Source of the DNA: Xenorhabdus vietnamensis
GTDB lineage: Bacteria > Pseudomonadota > Gammaproteobacteria > Enterobacterales > Enterobacteriaceae
DNA: 64,000 nucleotides
Assembly (NCBI RefSeq): GCF_002127535.1
Contig: NZ_MUBJ01000008.1
Coordinates: 1-64,000, forward strand
Direction of reading: 5' to 3'
Both the position numbers and the translations under genes were made by a program. This document shows, in pieces, positions 21,956 through 31,009 of this stretch. Under the pieces are notes generated by a model. It was not told where the DNA came from, made no database searches, and was given only the letters and a program-made list of their open reading frames with translations. Within the stretch, counting starts at the first letter, position 1, and each line of letters begins with the position of its first letter.

Positions 21956-23104
21956 TTAGTCCTCTATGCTATTGTCACTGCGATTGGTGATCACAAGCTC
22001 GTGTTCCTTCAATCCAGAGAGCACCTGAACACTAGTGTTATCAAAAGCACCTATCGTAATTTTGCGTTTCTCGGCTTTTCCATTATGTAAGACACTAACT
22101 TCATATTGGGTAGAAAGCCCATGTTGAGTTGAGAGCTCATATTGGTGAGAAGATATTTCCAAAGCTGAAATTGGGATCATTAATACATTATGCAGCGACT
22201 GTAATTCTATTTTTACTTGTGCAGTCATCTGTAAACGTAAAATATGGCTGGGATTAGGTACTTCAAAACGGGCATAGTAGAAAATAGCATTATTCACAAT
22301 TTGTGGTGTTGGCTGAATATCTTTCAAAACGCTATGGAATTGCCTTCCCGGTTCTCCCAAGATGGTAAATAATACTTTCTGTCCGGGCTTTAAATTTATG
22401 ACATCAGCTTCCGATACTTCCGCATTAACAATCATGGTATCAAGATTTGCAAGTGTCAGAATAGTTGGTGCTTGTTGTACAGCAATCACAGTTTGCCCCT
22501 GCAATGTTTTGATCTCTGTCACTGTACCCTCTATAGGGGCAGTGATTCTGGTATATTGCAAATTCGTTTTTGCTGTATCAAGTTTGGCTTTATTTTGTCT
22601 AATTTGCGCCATTAAGTCGTCGATTCTGGCAGCTTTAGACTGCATATCTGTTATGCTGATATCTAATTCTTGATGGGGTGTTAAACGTAACTTAAACAAA
22701 TGGTTCAGGCGATTAACTTTGAGCTGAGCAAGCTTTAATTCTGCCTTTGCCCCACGGAGATTCGCACTTAGTGACTTTGCAGTTTCCTGGATTTCTGACA
22801 CAGTATTTTTTGCTGTTTGTGGGTCAATCAATGCCAGTAATTGGCCCTGTGTAACCTTATCTCCCAATTTCACATAAAGTTCTTTCAGCTGGCCGCTAAC
22901 CTGGGCCCCTACGTCAACTTTACTAACAGCATCCAACCTCCCTATCGCTAGCACACTTTTTTCTAAATCCTTCTTAATTACTGCGCTCGTCTGGTATGTA
23001 ATTGGTTTCGGCAGATAAAAGAAATAGAACAGTACAAAGACAATAGCGATAAAGATGAGTCCAGTTCCAGTCCAGCGATACTTGGTAGAGAGACGGTTCA
23101 TCAC
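21956..23104 (-). CDS. macA: MacA periplasmic adaptor subunit
   Basis: MacA is the membrane-fusion partner of MacB and bridges it to a TolC-type exit duct. The protein has 382 residues, with one N-terminal anchor helix (about 12-30), a lipoyl half-motif (VDVGAQVSGQLKELYVKLGD), a coiled-coil hairpin (about 105-190), the second lipoyl half (ITAPIEGTV) and beta-barrel domains. Near residues 320-335 it carries a short hexapeptide-like repeat (YELSTQHGLSTQYEV) where the E. coli protein, as I recall it, has none. It reads as a local expansion. Confidence 0.95.
   Translation of the reverse strand: MMNRLSTKYRWTGTGLIFIAIVFVLFYFFYLPKPITYQTSAVIKKDLEKSVLAIGRLDAVSKVDVGAQVSGQLKELYVKLGDKVTQGQLLALIDPQTAKNTVSEIQETAKSLSANLRGAKAELKLAQLKVNRLNHLFKLRLTPHQELDISITDMQSKAARIDDLMAQIRQNKAKLDTAKTNLQYTRITAPIEGTVTEIKTLQGQTVIAVQQAPTILTLANLDTMIVNAEVSEADVINLKPGQKVLFTILGEPGRQFHSVLKDIQPTPQIVNNAIFYYARFEVPNPSHILRLQMTAQVKIELQSLHNVLMIPISALEISSHQYELSTQHGLSTQYEVSVLHNGKAEKRKITIGAFDNTSVQVLSGLKEHELVITNRSDNSIED
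22098..22151. repeat. Degenerate 18-bp tandem repeat in macA
   Basis: About 2.7 copies of an 18-base unit (forms such as TCATATTGGGTAGAAAGC and CCATGTTGAGTTGAGAGC) lie in frame and encode the STQ-containing hexapeptides near the C-terminus of MacA. The copies have diverged. Confidence 0.6.
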
Positions 23105-23264
23105 AAGTTCCCATCATTAGAATATGACTTCTAGTTATTTCATCTTACTGTAGACAACATCAACGTAACCTATCAACAGGATATTTCTAATAAGAAAAAT
23201 GTCTGATTATTTTCTTCTACCCCAGATTTTACCCTAAACAGGTTCAAACGGAAGTAGCCAAAAT

Positions 23265-23573
23265 TCAACGCTCAATTGACTTCCCCCTCGCCAGACAAAC
23301 AATTCTAGAAAGCATCTTCATTAAAAGTAATGGGAATGTCAGGATAATTTGTAAATCACATTTTCTTTCGGAGTTTTCATCCCAAGTGTGATAAAAATCA
23401 AACTCATTAAAGTAATAAAGTTCCGGTTTGGGTGACAATAAGACCGTAAAGGCACCTAAAAGTCTGGATTTACCCCACGCATTTTCACCAATCAGAATCA
23501 TATTCTCATCAAATACCAGTGATAATTGGTTTATACCTCTAAAACCGGAAATTTCTACACGTTCCAGAAACAT
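23265..23573 (-). pseudogene. ybjD: Remnant of ybjD-type OLD-family ATPase/nuclease with central deletion
   Basis: The 102-residue frame begins like the P-loop end of YbjD/OLD-family ATPases: FLERVEISGFRGINQLSL, then the Walker A region LIGENAWGKS near 31-40, then a beta strand ending in LQIILTF. The last 20 residues (LLLMKMLSRIVCLARGKS) resemble what I recall of the extreme C-terminus of the roughly 550-residue E. coli protein. The ABC signature, Walker B and TOPRIM nuclease regions are absent. The simplest reading is an in-frame deletion of about 450 codons that joined the two ends. It sits between macA and lysO, the region where E. coli keeps ybjD. Confidence 0.75.
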
Positions 23574-23789
23574 ACCTTTTTCTTTTCCACATCGGATTTA
23601 CTTAATTTTATTTATAACACCCATTCTATTAGAGATTAAAAATGCGTTGAGTTTCAGTGTGTTTCCCTTTATCCTATTTGTTACTTTAGTGTAAATTTTT
23701 TGTTTCCGTGTATTTACTGGCCTTTATGACTGGTTTTAGTTATCAGAACTAGATAAAAAGATGTTTTTTATTAGATAAGGATGTGAATC

Positions 23790-24692
23790 ATGTATTCAGG
23801 ACTGTTTATTATTCTCCTGCCTTTGGCTCTGGGCTACCTTATTCATCTGAATAATAAATCGATGCTAATCCTTGTGCATCGGCTACTCAATGTCATGGTT
23901 TATGCCATTCTCATTCTGATGGGCGTCAGCCTCGCCATCCTGGAAAATCTGGGCAGTAATTTACTTTCTATTTTGCTGTATGCTATGACGTTTTTCCTAT
24001 GCACTTTTATAATTAATATATTAGCGCTTTACCTCTTGGATAAACGAGATCCGTGGATTATTAGTGCACATAAACAGGAAAAACCGCCTTCCCAGTTACA
24101 TATGGCATTAGATTCCGTCAAATTATGTGGTGCATTAATATTAGGATTTCTTATTGGGTTAACAAACTGGTCATGGTTTCATTTTTCCAGCCGTGCCAGT
24201 GAAATTACCCTAATTTTTTTACTATTTCTGGTTGGAATTCAACTACGCAATAATGGTATGAGCTTAAAAAAAACGCTGTTAAATCGCCGTGGCACGATTA
24301 TCGCTATCGTTGTTGCCATAAGCTCTTTGCTTGGCGGTGTGTTGGCCGCATTTATTCTGGGATTGCCCATCAAAACAGGCCTTGCCATTGCATCTGGGTA
24401 TGGTTGGTATTCACTTTCCGGCATTTTAATTTCTGACGCTTATGGGCCAGTGCTTGGTAGTACTGCATTTTTCAATGATCTGGCTCGTGAACTGGCATCA
24501 ATCATGCTCATTCCTATGTTAATAAACCGCTACCGTTCAACCGCATTAGGTTTAACCGGCGCTACTTCAATCGACTTTACCTTACCAATATTACAACGCT
24601 GTGGCGGTATAAGTATCGTGCCAGCAGCCATCGTTAATGGTTTTATATTGAGCTTAATGACTCCTTTTTTCATCGCATTTTTTACTCAATAA
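23790..24692 (+). CDS. lysO: Lysine exporter LysO
   Basis: LysO (YbjE, DUF340) exports L-lysine and the toxic analogue thialysine across the inner membrane. The protein has 300 residues, eight or so hydrophobic helices and the family landmarks LFLVGIQLRNNGMSLK near 145-160, ASGYGWYSLSGILI near 200-213 and FFNDLARELASIMLIP near 228-243. A GGATGTG precedes the ATG. It lies next to the ybjD remnant, near its E. coli position. Confidence 0.95.
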   Translation: MYSGLFIILLPLALGYLIHLNNKSMLILVHRLLNVMVYAILILMGVSLAILENLGSNLLSILLYAMTFFLCTFIINILALYLLDKRDPWIISAHKQEKPPSQLHMALDSVKLCGALILGFLIGLTNWSWFHFSSRASEITLIFLLFLVGIQLRNNGMSLKKTLLNRRGTIIAIVVAISSLLGGVLAAFILGLPIKTGLAIASGYGWYSLSGILISDAYGPVLGSTAFFNDLARELASIMLIPMLINRYRSTALGLTGATSIDFTLPILQRCGGISIVPAAIVNGFILSLMTPFFIAFFTQ

Positions 24693-24857
24693 AGAGCAAT
24701 TTTGCTTTGATGCACAGACTGAATGGAAAAACTTTTTTGATATAAAAATCAGACTATCAGACCAATAAACAAGCAAAAAACAATCTAAAAAAACTCCACC
24801 GACTTGATTAATTAACTTACCAATTCGATTAAAATAACAATTTTTCACGGACATTAT

Positions 24858-24871
24858 TGCATAGTTATGCG
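24858..24871. promoter_or_regulatory. ArgR-type ARG box upstream of artP
   Basis: TGCATAGTTATGCG fits the ArgR operator pattern TG(A/C)AT-N4-AT(T/G)CA in all but its last base. It lies about 50 bases before the artP start, where repression by ArgR with arginine is known for art genes in E. coli. A weaker second box may follow, but I cannot define it. Confidence 0.6.
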
Positions 24872-24918
24872 TACAAGATTAATATCACATCAATCAATTA
24901 ACTATTCATATTTTTCGC

Positions 24919-25647
24919 ATGAGCATTCAATTAAAAAACATCAATTGTTTCTATGGCTCACATCAGGCTCTGTTCGATATCAATTTTGAATGTACATCGG
25001 GAGAAACTGTTGTGTTACTGGGACCCAGTGGTGCCGGGAAGAGCTCTTTGCTGCGTGTCTTGAACCTACTGGAGATGCCTCGTTCCGGGCTGCTCAATGT
25101 GGTAACGCACCAATTTGATTTCAAACAACAGCCTAACTACAAAGAAGTTCTAGCATTACGACAAAAAGTTGGTATGGTCTTCCAACAATACAATCTGTGG
25201 CCACACTTAACTGTGATGGATAATTTGATTGAAGCGCCTTGCCGAGTATTGAAACAATCTAAACAACAAGCACGGGAAAAGGCAGCAAAACTACTTTCCC
25301 GACTTCGTTTGGACGAATTCTCCAACCGTTTTCCACTGCACCTTTCTGGTGGACAACAACAGCGGGTTGCTATTGCCCGTGCATTAATGATGGAGCCTCA
25401 GGTTCTATTATTTGATGAACCCACTGCCGCACTCGATCCCGAAATCACCTCTCAAATTATTGACATTATTAAAGAATTAGCCGAAACCGGTATCACTCAA
25501 GTTATCGTAACCCATGAAGTGGAGTTCGCCCGTAAAACAGCAAGTCAAGTTGTATATATGGAGCAAGGGCATATTATTGAAAAAGGTGACACAACTCATT
25601 TTATTCGCCCTCAGACAGAAGCTTTTGCTCATTATTTATCACACTGA
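24919..25647 (+). CDS. artP: Arginine ABC transporter ATP-binding protein ArtP
   Basis: ArtP powers uptake of L-arginine through the ArtQM membrane pair. The protein has 242 residues. Walker A is GPSGAGKS at 35-42, the Q-loop region is [16 protein letters not shown], the signature is LSGGQQQR near 140 and Walker B is [13 protein letters not shown]. It is the first gene of artP-artI-artQ-artM and has an ARG box ahead of it. Confidence 0.97.
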   Translation: MSIQLKNINCFYGSHQALFDINFECTSGETVVLLGPSGAGKSSLLRVLNLLEMPRSGLLNVVTHQFDFKQQPNYKEVLALRQKVGMVFQQYNLWPHLTVMDNLIEAPCRVLKQSKQQAREKAAKLLSRLRLDEFSNRFPLHLSGGQQQRVAIARALMMEPQVLLFDEPTAALDPEITSQIIDIIKELAETGITQVIVTHEVEFARKTASQVVYMEQGHIIEKGDTTHFIRPQTEAFAHYLSH

Positions 25648-25746
25648 AATACCATACTGAACCTGTAAACCCGATAGATTTCAAGCAACGACATAACCAA
25701 TACAGTAGTTATCAGCCATAAAGTTCATGAACAACAGGATATTGCT

Positions 25747-26484
25747 ATGAAAAAATTATTGTTTGCAGCTCTGTTGAGTGTAGCAACCTTATCAGCAACC
25801 GCAGCAGAGAACCACACTCTCCATTTTGCAACAGAAGCGTCTTACCCTCCATTTGAATTTATTGATGCAAACAATAAGATTCAGGGATTCGACGTCGATT
25901 TGGCGAATGCCATATGTGCAAAGCTCAACACAAAATGTACTTTCACCAATCAAGCTTTCGATAGCCTCATTCCCAGCCTGAAATTCCGCCGTTTTGATGC
26001 TCTGATGGCGGGTATGGATATTACACCAGACCGCCGGAAACAAGTTGATTTCACCCACACCTATTATGATAACTCTGCCATTTTCGTTGCGCTCAAAGGA
26101 AAATTTGATCAAATCTCAGCTCTCAAAGGTAAACAAGTAGGGATCCAGAATGGAACTACACATCAGAAGTATTTGATGGATCAGCATAAAGAGATTAAGA
26201 CCATACCTTATGACAGCTACCAAAATGCAATCCTTGATTTGAAAAATGGTCGTATTAATGCTGTATTTGGTGATACTGATGTTGTCAATGAATGGCTGAA
26301 AAAGAACAAAGAATTAAGCACTGTTGGCGATAAAGTGACAGACAAAAACTATTTTGGTATCGGTTTAGGAATTGCGGTTCGCAAAGGCAATACTGAATTG
26401 CTAGATAAACTGAATAAAGCACTAGCAGAAGTTAAACAAGACGGTACTTACGATACCATCTATAAAAAATGGTTCAAACAATAA
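25747..26484 (+). CDS. artI: Arginine-binding periplasmic protein ArtI
   Basis: This is the solute-binding protein that delivers arginine to ArtQM. The protein has 245 residues with a signal peptide cleaved after about residue 20 (SATAA|EN). It matches ArtI better than ArtJ by FATEASYPPFEFIDANN, LMAGMDITPDR, DNSAIFV and the ending DGTYDTIYKKWF. Only one binding protein is present here, whereas E. coli has both ArtI and ArtJ. It lies 99 bases after artP and 11 before artQ. Confidence 0.94.
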   Translation: MKKLLFAALLSVATLSATAAENHTLHFATEASYPPFEFIDANNKIQGFDVDLANAICAKLNTKCTFTNQAFDSLIPSLKFRRFDALMAGMDITPDRRKQVDFTHTYYDNSAIFVALKGKFDQISALKGKQVGIQNGTTHQKYLMDQHKEIKTIPYDSYQNAILDLKNGRINAVFGDTDVVNEWLKKNKELSTVGDKVTDKNYFGIGLGIAVRKGNTELLDKLNKALAEVKQDGTYDTIYKKWFKQ

Positions 26485-26495
26485 ACTAAATCCTA

Positions 26496-27209
26496 ATGAA
26501 TGAACTTCAATCTTTAATCAATGCCGCCGGAATTACCGTCGGCCTTGCTATTTCTTCGCTGATCATCGGTTTAATTCTGGCAATGCTTTTTGCCACATGG
26601 GAATCCATTCGCTGGAAACCTATCGCGTTTTTAGGCTCCTGCTGGGTTACATTGCTCCGAGGGCTACCTGAGATTTTAGTTGTTCTCTTCATCTATATTG
26701 GAGGTTCACAACTTCTGATTATGTTGTCCAACGGTTTTGATATCAATCTTATAGTCTGGCACTTTAGAGTACAGATGAAAACTAACAACTCTATTAACCC
26801 TTTCCTATGCGGCATTATTGCCCTGTCCCTGCTCTATTCCGCTTATGCTTCACAAACACTACGGGGGGCATTAAAAGCTGTCCCAATAGGGCAATGGGAA
26901 GCTGGACAAGCTTTAGGATTAAGTCAAAGTCGCATCTTTTTTCGCTTGATTATGCCTCAGATGTGGCGCCATGCCCTGCCAGGGCTTGGCAATCAATGGT
27001 TAGTTTTGTTAAAAGATACCGCCTTGGTTTCATTAATCAGTGTTAATGACTTAATGTTTCAAGCAAAAACTATTGCAACCCGAACTCAGGAACCATTCAC
27101 ATGGTATATGATTGTTGCTGCAATCTATCTGATAATTACCTTGGTCAGTCAGTTTATTCTCAAACAAATTGAAATGCGCACCACCCATTTTGAACGGAGT
27201 GTTTCATGA
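26496..27209 (+). CDS. artQ: Arginine ABC transporter permease ArtQ
   Basis: ArtQ is one of two inner-membrane permeases of the arginine importer. The protein has 237 residues and about five helices. The EAA coupling loop ([28 protein letters not shown]) lies near 130-157 and contacts ArtP. The stop overlaps the artM start in ATGA, indicating translational coupling. Confidence 0.96.
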   Translation: MNELQSLINAAGITVGLAISSLIIGLILAMLFATWESIRWKPIAFLGSCWVTLLRGLPEILVVLFIYIGGSQLLIMLSNGFDINLIVWHFRVQMKTNNSINPFLCGIIALSLLYSAYASQTLRGALKAVPIGQWEAGQALGLSQSRIFFRLIMPQMWRHALPGLGNQWLVLLKDTALVSLISVNDLMFQAKTIATRTQEPFTWYMIVAAIYLIITLVSQFILKQIEMRTTHFERSVS

Positions 27210-27877
27210 TGCTTGAGCATATCAAGGAAATTTTACCCGGTTTGCAAACCAGTCTCAGTTTGACTTTCGCAGCACTTTTGACCGCATTCATGCTATCCAT
27301 TGTCCTGACCATGATTTTGACAATGAAATTGCCTGTGCTTTCTCAATTGATAAAAGTCTATATCACGTTATTTACTGGAACCCCACTCCTCGTTCAGTTT
27401 TTTTTGATTTACTACGGGCCGGGACAATTTCCTTCGCTCAAAGAATATCCATGGTTATGGCAATTAATATCAGAACCGTGGTTATGTGCAGTGGTTACAC
27501 TGGCATTGAATAGCACTGCCTATTCGACCCTGCTATTTTACGGGGCTGTCAAAGCAATTCCTGTGGGACAATGGCAATCTTGCCAAGCTCTCGGTATGTC
27601 TAAAGCACATTCTATGCGCATTCTGTTGCCTTATGCTTTGAAGCGAGCGCTCTCTTCCTATTCCAATGAAGTCGTATTGATTTTCAAGAGTACTTCGCTG
27701 GTTAGTACAATCACCCTATTAGATATTATGGGATATAGTCAGCTTCAATACGGGCGCAATTATGATGCGATGATATTTGTTGCTGCAGGTATTATTTATC
27801 TCTGCATCAATGGTCTTTTAACACTGCTGATGCGCATGATTGAACAACGTTCCTTATTATTTGAACATCGTAATTAA
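27206..27877 (+). CDS. artM: Arginine ABC transporter permease ArtM
   Basis: ArtM is the second permease of the arginine importer. The protein has 223 residues, with [22 protein letters not shown] near 50-71 and the EAA loop [28 protein letters not shown]. Two adjacent ATG codons (27206 and 27209) are possible starts; the first overlaps the artQ stop. An inverted repeat follows before the convergent rlmC. Confidence 0.96.
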   Translation: MMLEHIKEILPGLQTSLSLTFAALLTAFMLSIVLTMILTMKLPVLSQLIKVYITLFTGTPLLVQFFLIYYGPGQFPSLKEYPWLWQLISEPWLCAVVTLALNSTAYSTLLFYGAVKAIPVGQWQSCQALGMSKAHSMRILLPYALKRALSSYSNEVVLIFKSTSLVSTITLLDIMGYSQLQYGRNYDAMIFVAAGIIYLCINGLLTLLMRMIEQRSLLFEHRN

Positions 27878-27916
27878 TCAATCTTTATACTGAATTACCT
27901 GCCTTTACTTCTCTTT

Positions 27917-27943
27917 CCCGTGATAACGATAAGTTATCACGGG
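27917..27943. terminator. Inverted repeat between convergent artM and rlmC
   Basis: CCCGTGATAAC and GTTATCACGGG form a perfect 11-bp stem with a 5-base loop. No strong T-run follows on either strand, so terminator function is probable from position only. Confidence 0.5.
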
Positions 27944-27964
27944 ATAATCATATAAATCAGGCTA

Positions 27965-29098
27965 TTAATTTACATCAAGAACTAACAGTGCCAATGTTTC
28001 ATAATGTTCGGTATGAGGAAACATATCGAATAATTGAATTTTCTCTATTCGATATTGTTTAAGCATGGTTATATCTTTTGCCATCGTCTGAGCATTACAA
28101 CTCGAATAGAGCACAAATTTTGGTGCCATCCGGCTAAGATATTCACAAAGTTCCTTACCAATTCCTCTCCGAGGAGGGTTGACCAGTACTAATTCAGGTA
28201 TTTGTGATTTATCAAGGGCGAAATGTGTCGAATCCAGCGCCTGAAAGTCCACCTGTTCCAATCCAAGACTTTCAGCGGAATTTTTGGCACAACTAATCGC
28301 TTCTGCACTAATCTCAATACCCGTCAGCCTGGTCTTTTTATCTGCACAATGCAGACCAAAACCACCAGCACCGCAAAACAGATCCCACATACTGCTGATA
28401 CTCAATTCCCTAACCCAACGTCCGGCTGTTGCATACAGTTCAGAAGCAACATCTGGATTCGTTTGGAAAAAACTGCGCGGACGAATATACAGCGGAATAC
28501 CGTTAAAAACTTCCATCAACATCTTGCGTTCAGTAAAAATGATTTCCTTTTCACCTTCCAGAATCGCCATATGAGTTGGTTGAATATTGGCGGAAATTAC
28601 TGCTGCTTGTGGTAACTTTTCCTTTAACCAAGGTAAAGCCTGCTCCAACTGAACCAATTTTGTTTCTGAACGCAAGACAAAACGCAGCATCATTTCACCA
28701 TTAGCGCAACTTTCTGTCAGAAGAATATATTTTAATTCTCCTTTCTTACGTTCGACGTTGTACGGAACCAGACCAGCTCTGGCGATAAAGGTTTTTATTA
28801 CGGCAAATACTGTCTGAAAATATTTTGGATACAGCGGGCAATCACAAAGATCTACCGTTCTACCATCACGATGCAACATACCAAGCAAGGGGCGCTCAAC
28901 ACTGCCACTGACTACCATCTTGGCTTTATTACGAAACTCTCTAGTTTTGCTGGTCACTGGCGATAGCCAATGTACTACTGATGATTCCTGTAAAAGTTGT
29001 TTTAAATGTTTTTGTTTATCAGATAATTGTTGTGAATAGGACTTATCGAGCCACTGGCAGGAGTGACAATGCCCCGCGGTATACTGCACACATTGCAT
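27965..29098 (-). CDS. rlmC: 23S rRNA (uracil-747 C5)-methyltransferase RlmC
   Basis: RlmC (RumB) methylates U747 of 23S rRNA using S-adenosylmethionine. The protein has 377 residues. Iron-sulfur ligands are C3, C11 and C14 plus a cysteine near 83-85. The SAM fold shows [12 protein letters not shown], the substrate motif VLVNPPRRG, and the catalytic cysteine near 334 in YSSCNAQT. It is convergent with artM and followed closely by ybjN on the same strand. Confidence 0.97.
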   Translation of the reverse strand: MQCVQYTAGHCHSCQWLDKSYSQQLSDKQKHLKQLLQESSVVHWLSPVTSKTREFRNKAKMVVSGSVERPLLGMLHRDGRTVDLCDCPLYPKYFQTVFAVIKTFIARAGLVPYNVERKKGELKYILLTESCANGEMMLRFVLRSETKLVQLEQALPWLKEKLPQAAVISANIQPTHMAILEGEKEIIFTERKMLMEVFNGIPLYIRPRSFFQTNPDVASELYATAGRWVRELSISSMWDLFCGAGGFGLHCADKKTRLTGIEISAEAISCAKNSAESLGLEQVDFQALDSTHFALDKSQIPELVLVNPPRRGIGKELCEYLSRMAPKFVLYSSCNAQTMAKDITMLKQYRIEKIQLFDMFPHTEHYETLALLVLDVN

Positions 29099-29122
29099 TG
29101 TAAAAAACCGTATTAAAAAATA

Positions 29123-29638
29123 TTAGTGCAAAGTAAATGTTGATGTTTCCGTTGAGGTCAAAGATTCTTCATCTTCATTTTCAACTTCTACCTCACTTTC
29201 CATATCATGACTGACATAGAGAAGATTATTGCTGTGAATCTCAAAAATCACATTAGCAATTTGTTCTTCACCCTGCTGTATAAAATTGGAAAATTGTTTG
29301 AAAGTCATTCCAGCTGCAACTGGGAATGCCTGACAAACAATCAACTTAGGCAAGTTTTCATCCTGAACATCAAGAAATGCCTTCACAGTGAGGGAGCTGG
29401 CATTAATCTGACTCAAATTAGCAACCAGTGGAATTATCGCAGTTGGCCTGACCTCAGCCAGAGCAGACAGCAATACTACATCACCCAATAGATCGATCTT
29501 GGCATCAAACAGGCCATCAATATTCTGCATATGAGGCAAATGCAAGACTGAGCCTGAATCATTCTCAAAATAAGAGATCTTGAGTTGTTCAAGCCACGTG
29601 CGCAAAATTGACAAATCGGGAATAACCATAGAATCCAT
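29123..29638 (-). CDS. ybjN: YbjN family protein
   Basis: The protein has 171 residues and matches E. coli YbjN through VIPDLSILRTWLEQL, LHLPHMQNIDGLFDAKIDLL, SSLTVKAFLDVQDENLPKLIVCQ and FIQQGEEQI. The family belongs to the DUF2170-like group and is linked in E. coli to motility and stress phenotypes, but its biochemical role is unknown. The C-terminus is an acidic tail longer than in E. coli. No signal peptide or membrane helix is present. Confidence 0.9.
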   Translation of the reverse strand: MDSMVIPDLSILRTWLEQLKISYFENDSGSVLHLPHMQNIDGLFDAKIDLLGDVVLLSALAEVRPTAIIPLVANLSQINASSLTVKAFLDVQDENLPKLIVCQAFPVAAGMTFKQFSNFIQQGEEQIANVIFEIHSNNLLYVSHDMESEVEVENEDEESLTSTETSTFTLH

Positions 29639-29726
29639 CGAATTAACCTCATATGACCGAGAAGTTATACATACTACCTAAGGGAAATTACCAGTGAGTA
29701 GCAGAATGAACAATAACTAATCTACT

Positions 29727-30032
29727 TTATTTTTCATCATCAGTGATAGTCTGATGGTTTTTATCCGCTTTCTTATGATCTATTCCCAAAAAGGAAAGAT
29801 TATAGACCGCACGCCAGATAATATGGATAGCTGCGGGTATCAAACAACCAATGCCCAATAAGATCATAGCAATGTGCGCTTCTGTCGTCATTAATAAAGG
29901 TGATAGAATTATGCTATCAGTTATCGACAAGTAAGCCAGAACTAATAGGCCAACCCCCAATACCTCAAATAAAATTAACAACTTAGGCATATCAGCCAAT
30001 GAGCGCATCTCTTTTGATGGGTTAATACTCAT
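29727..30032 (-). CDS. ybjC: YbjC family membrane protein (DUF1418)
   Basis: The protein has 101 residues and two hydrophobic helices, at about 18-40 and 52-75. It aligns with E. coli YbjC through MRSLADMPKLLILFEVLGV and LSITDSI. Function is unknown. It is divergent from grxA, as in E. coli, where ybjC is followed by nfsA and rimK; those two genes are absent here and ybjN comes next. The start could also be the internal Met at residue 9. Confidence 0.82.
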   Translation of the reverse strand: MSINPSKEMRSLADMPKLLILFEVLGVGLLVLAYLSITDSIILSPLLMTTEAHIAMILLGIGCLIPAAIHIIWRAVYNLSFLGIDHKKADKNHQTITDDEK

Positions 30033-30243
30033 TCTTTGACCTGTTCCAGCCTAAAAAATAGATTTTTCATTACTTAATAGACTTCAGTAAATTACAGTAA
30101 GCCTATCATACCTGAATCTCTCTTATTGGCGTGGCTAATTACAATAAAAGGTAATTCCTGCTTTTTTTTATTAAAACTTGCAGGCATAGTAACTTTAGAT
30201 GACATTCTATGAAGTTCATAATTATTACCACTAAGGAGTTTGT

Positions 30244-30507
30244 ATGTACACTGTCATTTTTGGCCGCCCTGGTTGCCCATATTGTGTTCGTGCCAAAGAG
30301 CTAGCGGAGAAACTAAAAACAGAGCGCGATGACTTTGATTATCGCTATATCGATATCTGGGCCGAAAACATCACCAAAGACGACCTATCAAAAACAGTGG
30401 GCAAACCTGTTGAAACTGTTCCTCAGATATTTATTGACGAGAAACACATCGGTGGTTGCACAGATTTTGAAGCTTATGCCAAAGAAAATTTGGAACTATA
30501 CAAATAA
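30244..30507 (+). CDS. grxA: Glutaredoxin 1
   Basis: GrxA reduces disulfides in ribonucleotide reductase, PAPS reductase and OxyR using glutathione. The protein has 87 residues. The active site is C11-P-Y-C14, and the glutathione-binding TVPQIFIDEKHIGGCTDF segment lies near 57-76. AAGGAG precedes the ATG. In E. coli the gene is OxyR-activated, but I cannot pick out an OxyR site by eye. Confidence 0.97.
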   Translation: MYTVIFGRPGCPYCVRAKELAEKLKTERDDFDYRYIDIWAENITKDDLSKTVGKPVETVPQIFIDEKHIGGCTDFEAYAKENLELYK

Positions 30508-30663
30508 CCGAACCAAATAACTAGCCAGAAAATCGGTCGTCAAAAACCTGCTATCCAGTCATAAGCCTTTCTCCTACTGGATAGTAATAACCCTAACCAT
30601 ACCATCCATCAAAAAAGACTCCATACTCTTGAAAAAATTTTGTGATTTTTTTCTCAAGGATGA
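30508..30663. other. Spacer between grxA and the RybB promoter
   Basis: This stretch holds no gene. CTATCCAGT at 30551-30559 and ACTGGATAG at 30576-30584 form a 9-bp inverted repeat with a 16-base loop, which may end the grxA transcript although no T-run follows. Confidence 0.45.
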
Positions 30664-30690
30664 GAACTTTCACATCATAATGTAGTCTTA
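30664..30690 (+). promoter_or_regulatory. Sigma-E promoter of rybB
   Basis: GAACTTT at 30664-30670 and TCTTA at 30686-30690 are separated by 15 bases. This is the sigma-E arrangement (GGAACTT, then TCTAA) known for rybB in E. coli. Transcription would start at the G at 30697, six bases beyond the -10. Confidence 0.8.
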
Positions 30691-30696
30691 ACTATT

Positions 30697-30777
30697 GCCA
30701 CTGCTTTTCTTTGATGTCCCCATATTGAGGAGCCCGATAGTCATCCACTTTGGTTAAAGACTATCGGGTTTTTTGTT
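30697..30777 (+). ncRNA. rybB: Small RNA RybB
   Basis: The first 26 bases, beginning GCCACTGCTTTTCTTTGATG, are the same as the 5' end of RybB that I recall from E. coli. That end contains the seed that pairs with outer-membrane-protein mRNAs. A GGAGCCC element and a terminator follow: CCCGATAGTC pairs with GACTATCGGG before TTTTTTG. With Hfq, RybB represses porin mRNAs during envelope stress. The location beside grxA is near the E. coli site, and a sigma-E promoter is directly upstream. Confidence 0.93.
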
Positions 30778-31009
30778 GTTCGCGACAGTTGTTCATAACG
30801 CCAGTTACGAGTTACTTGCAAGATAGCAGTTATCTTTAGTGACTATCATAATCTCTGTGTTATTAACTTATGCAACATCAATAAATATTAAATAAAATTA
30901 TGGTTCTCTTTTTTATGAGCTATATATTGTAAAATTACTGTTTTTAACGAGCAAGTTGATAAAATAGAATCATCCTGTTTGCGTCAATATCTCGCTTGTG
31001 AGGCTTACT

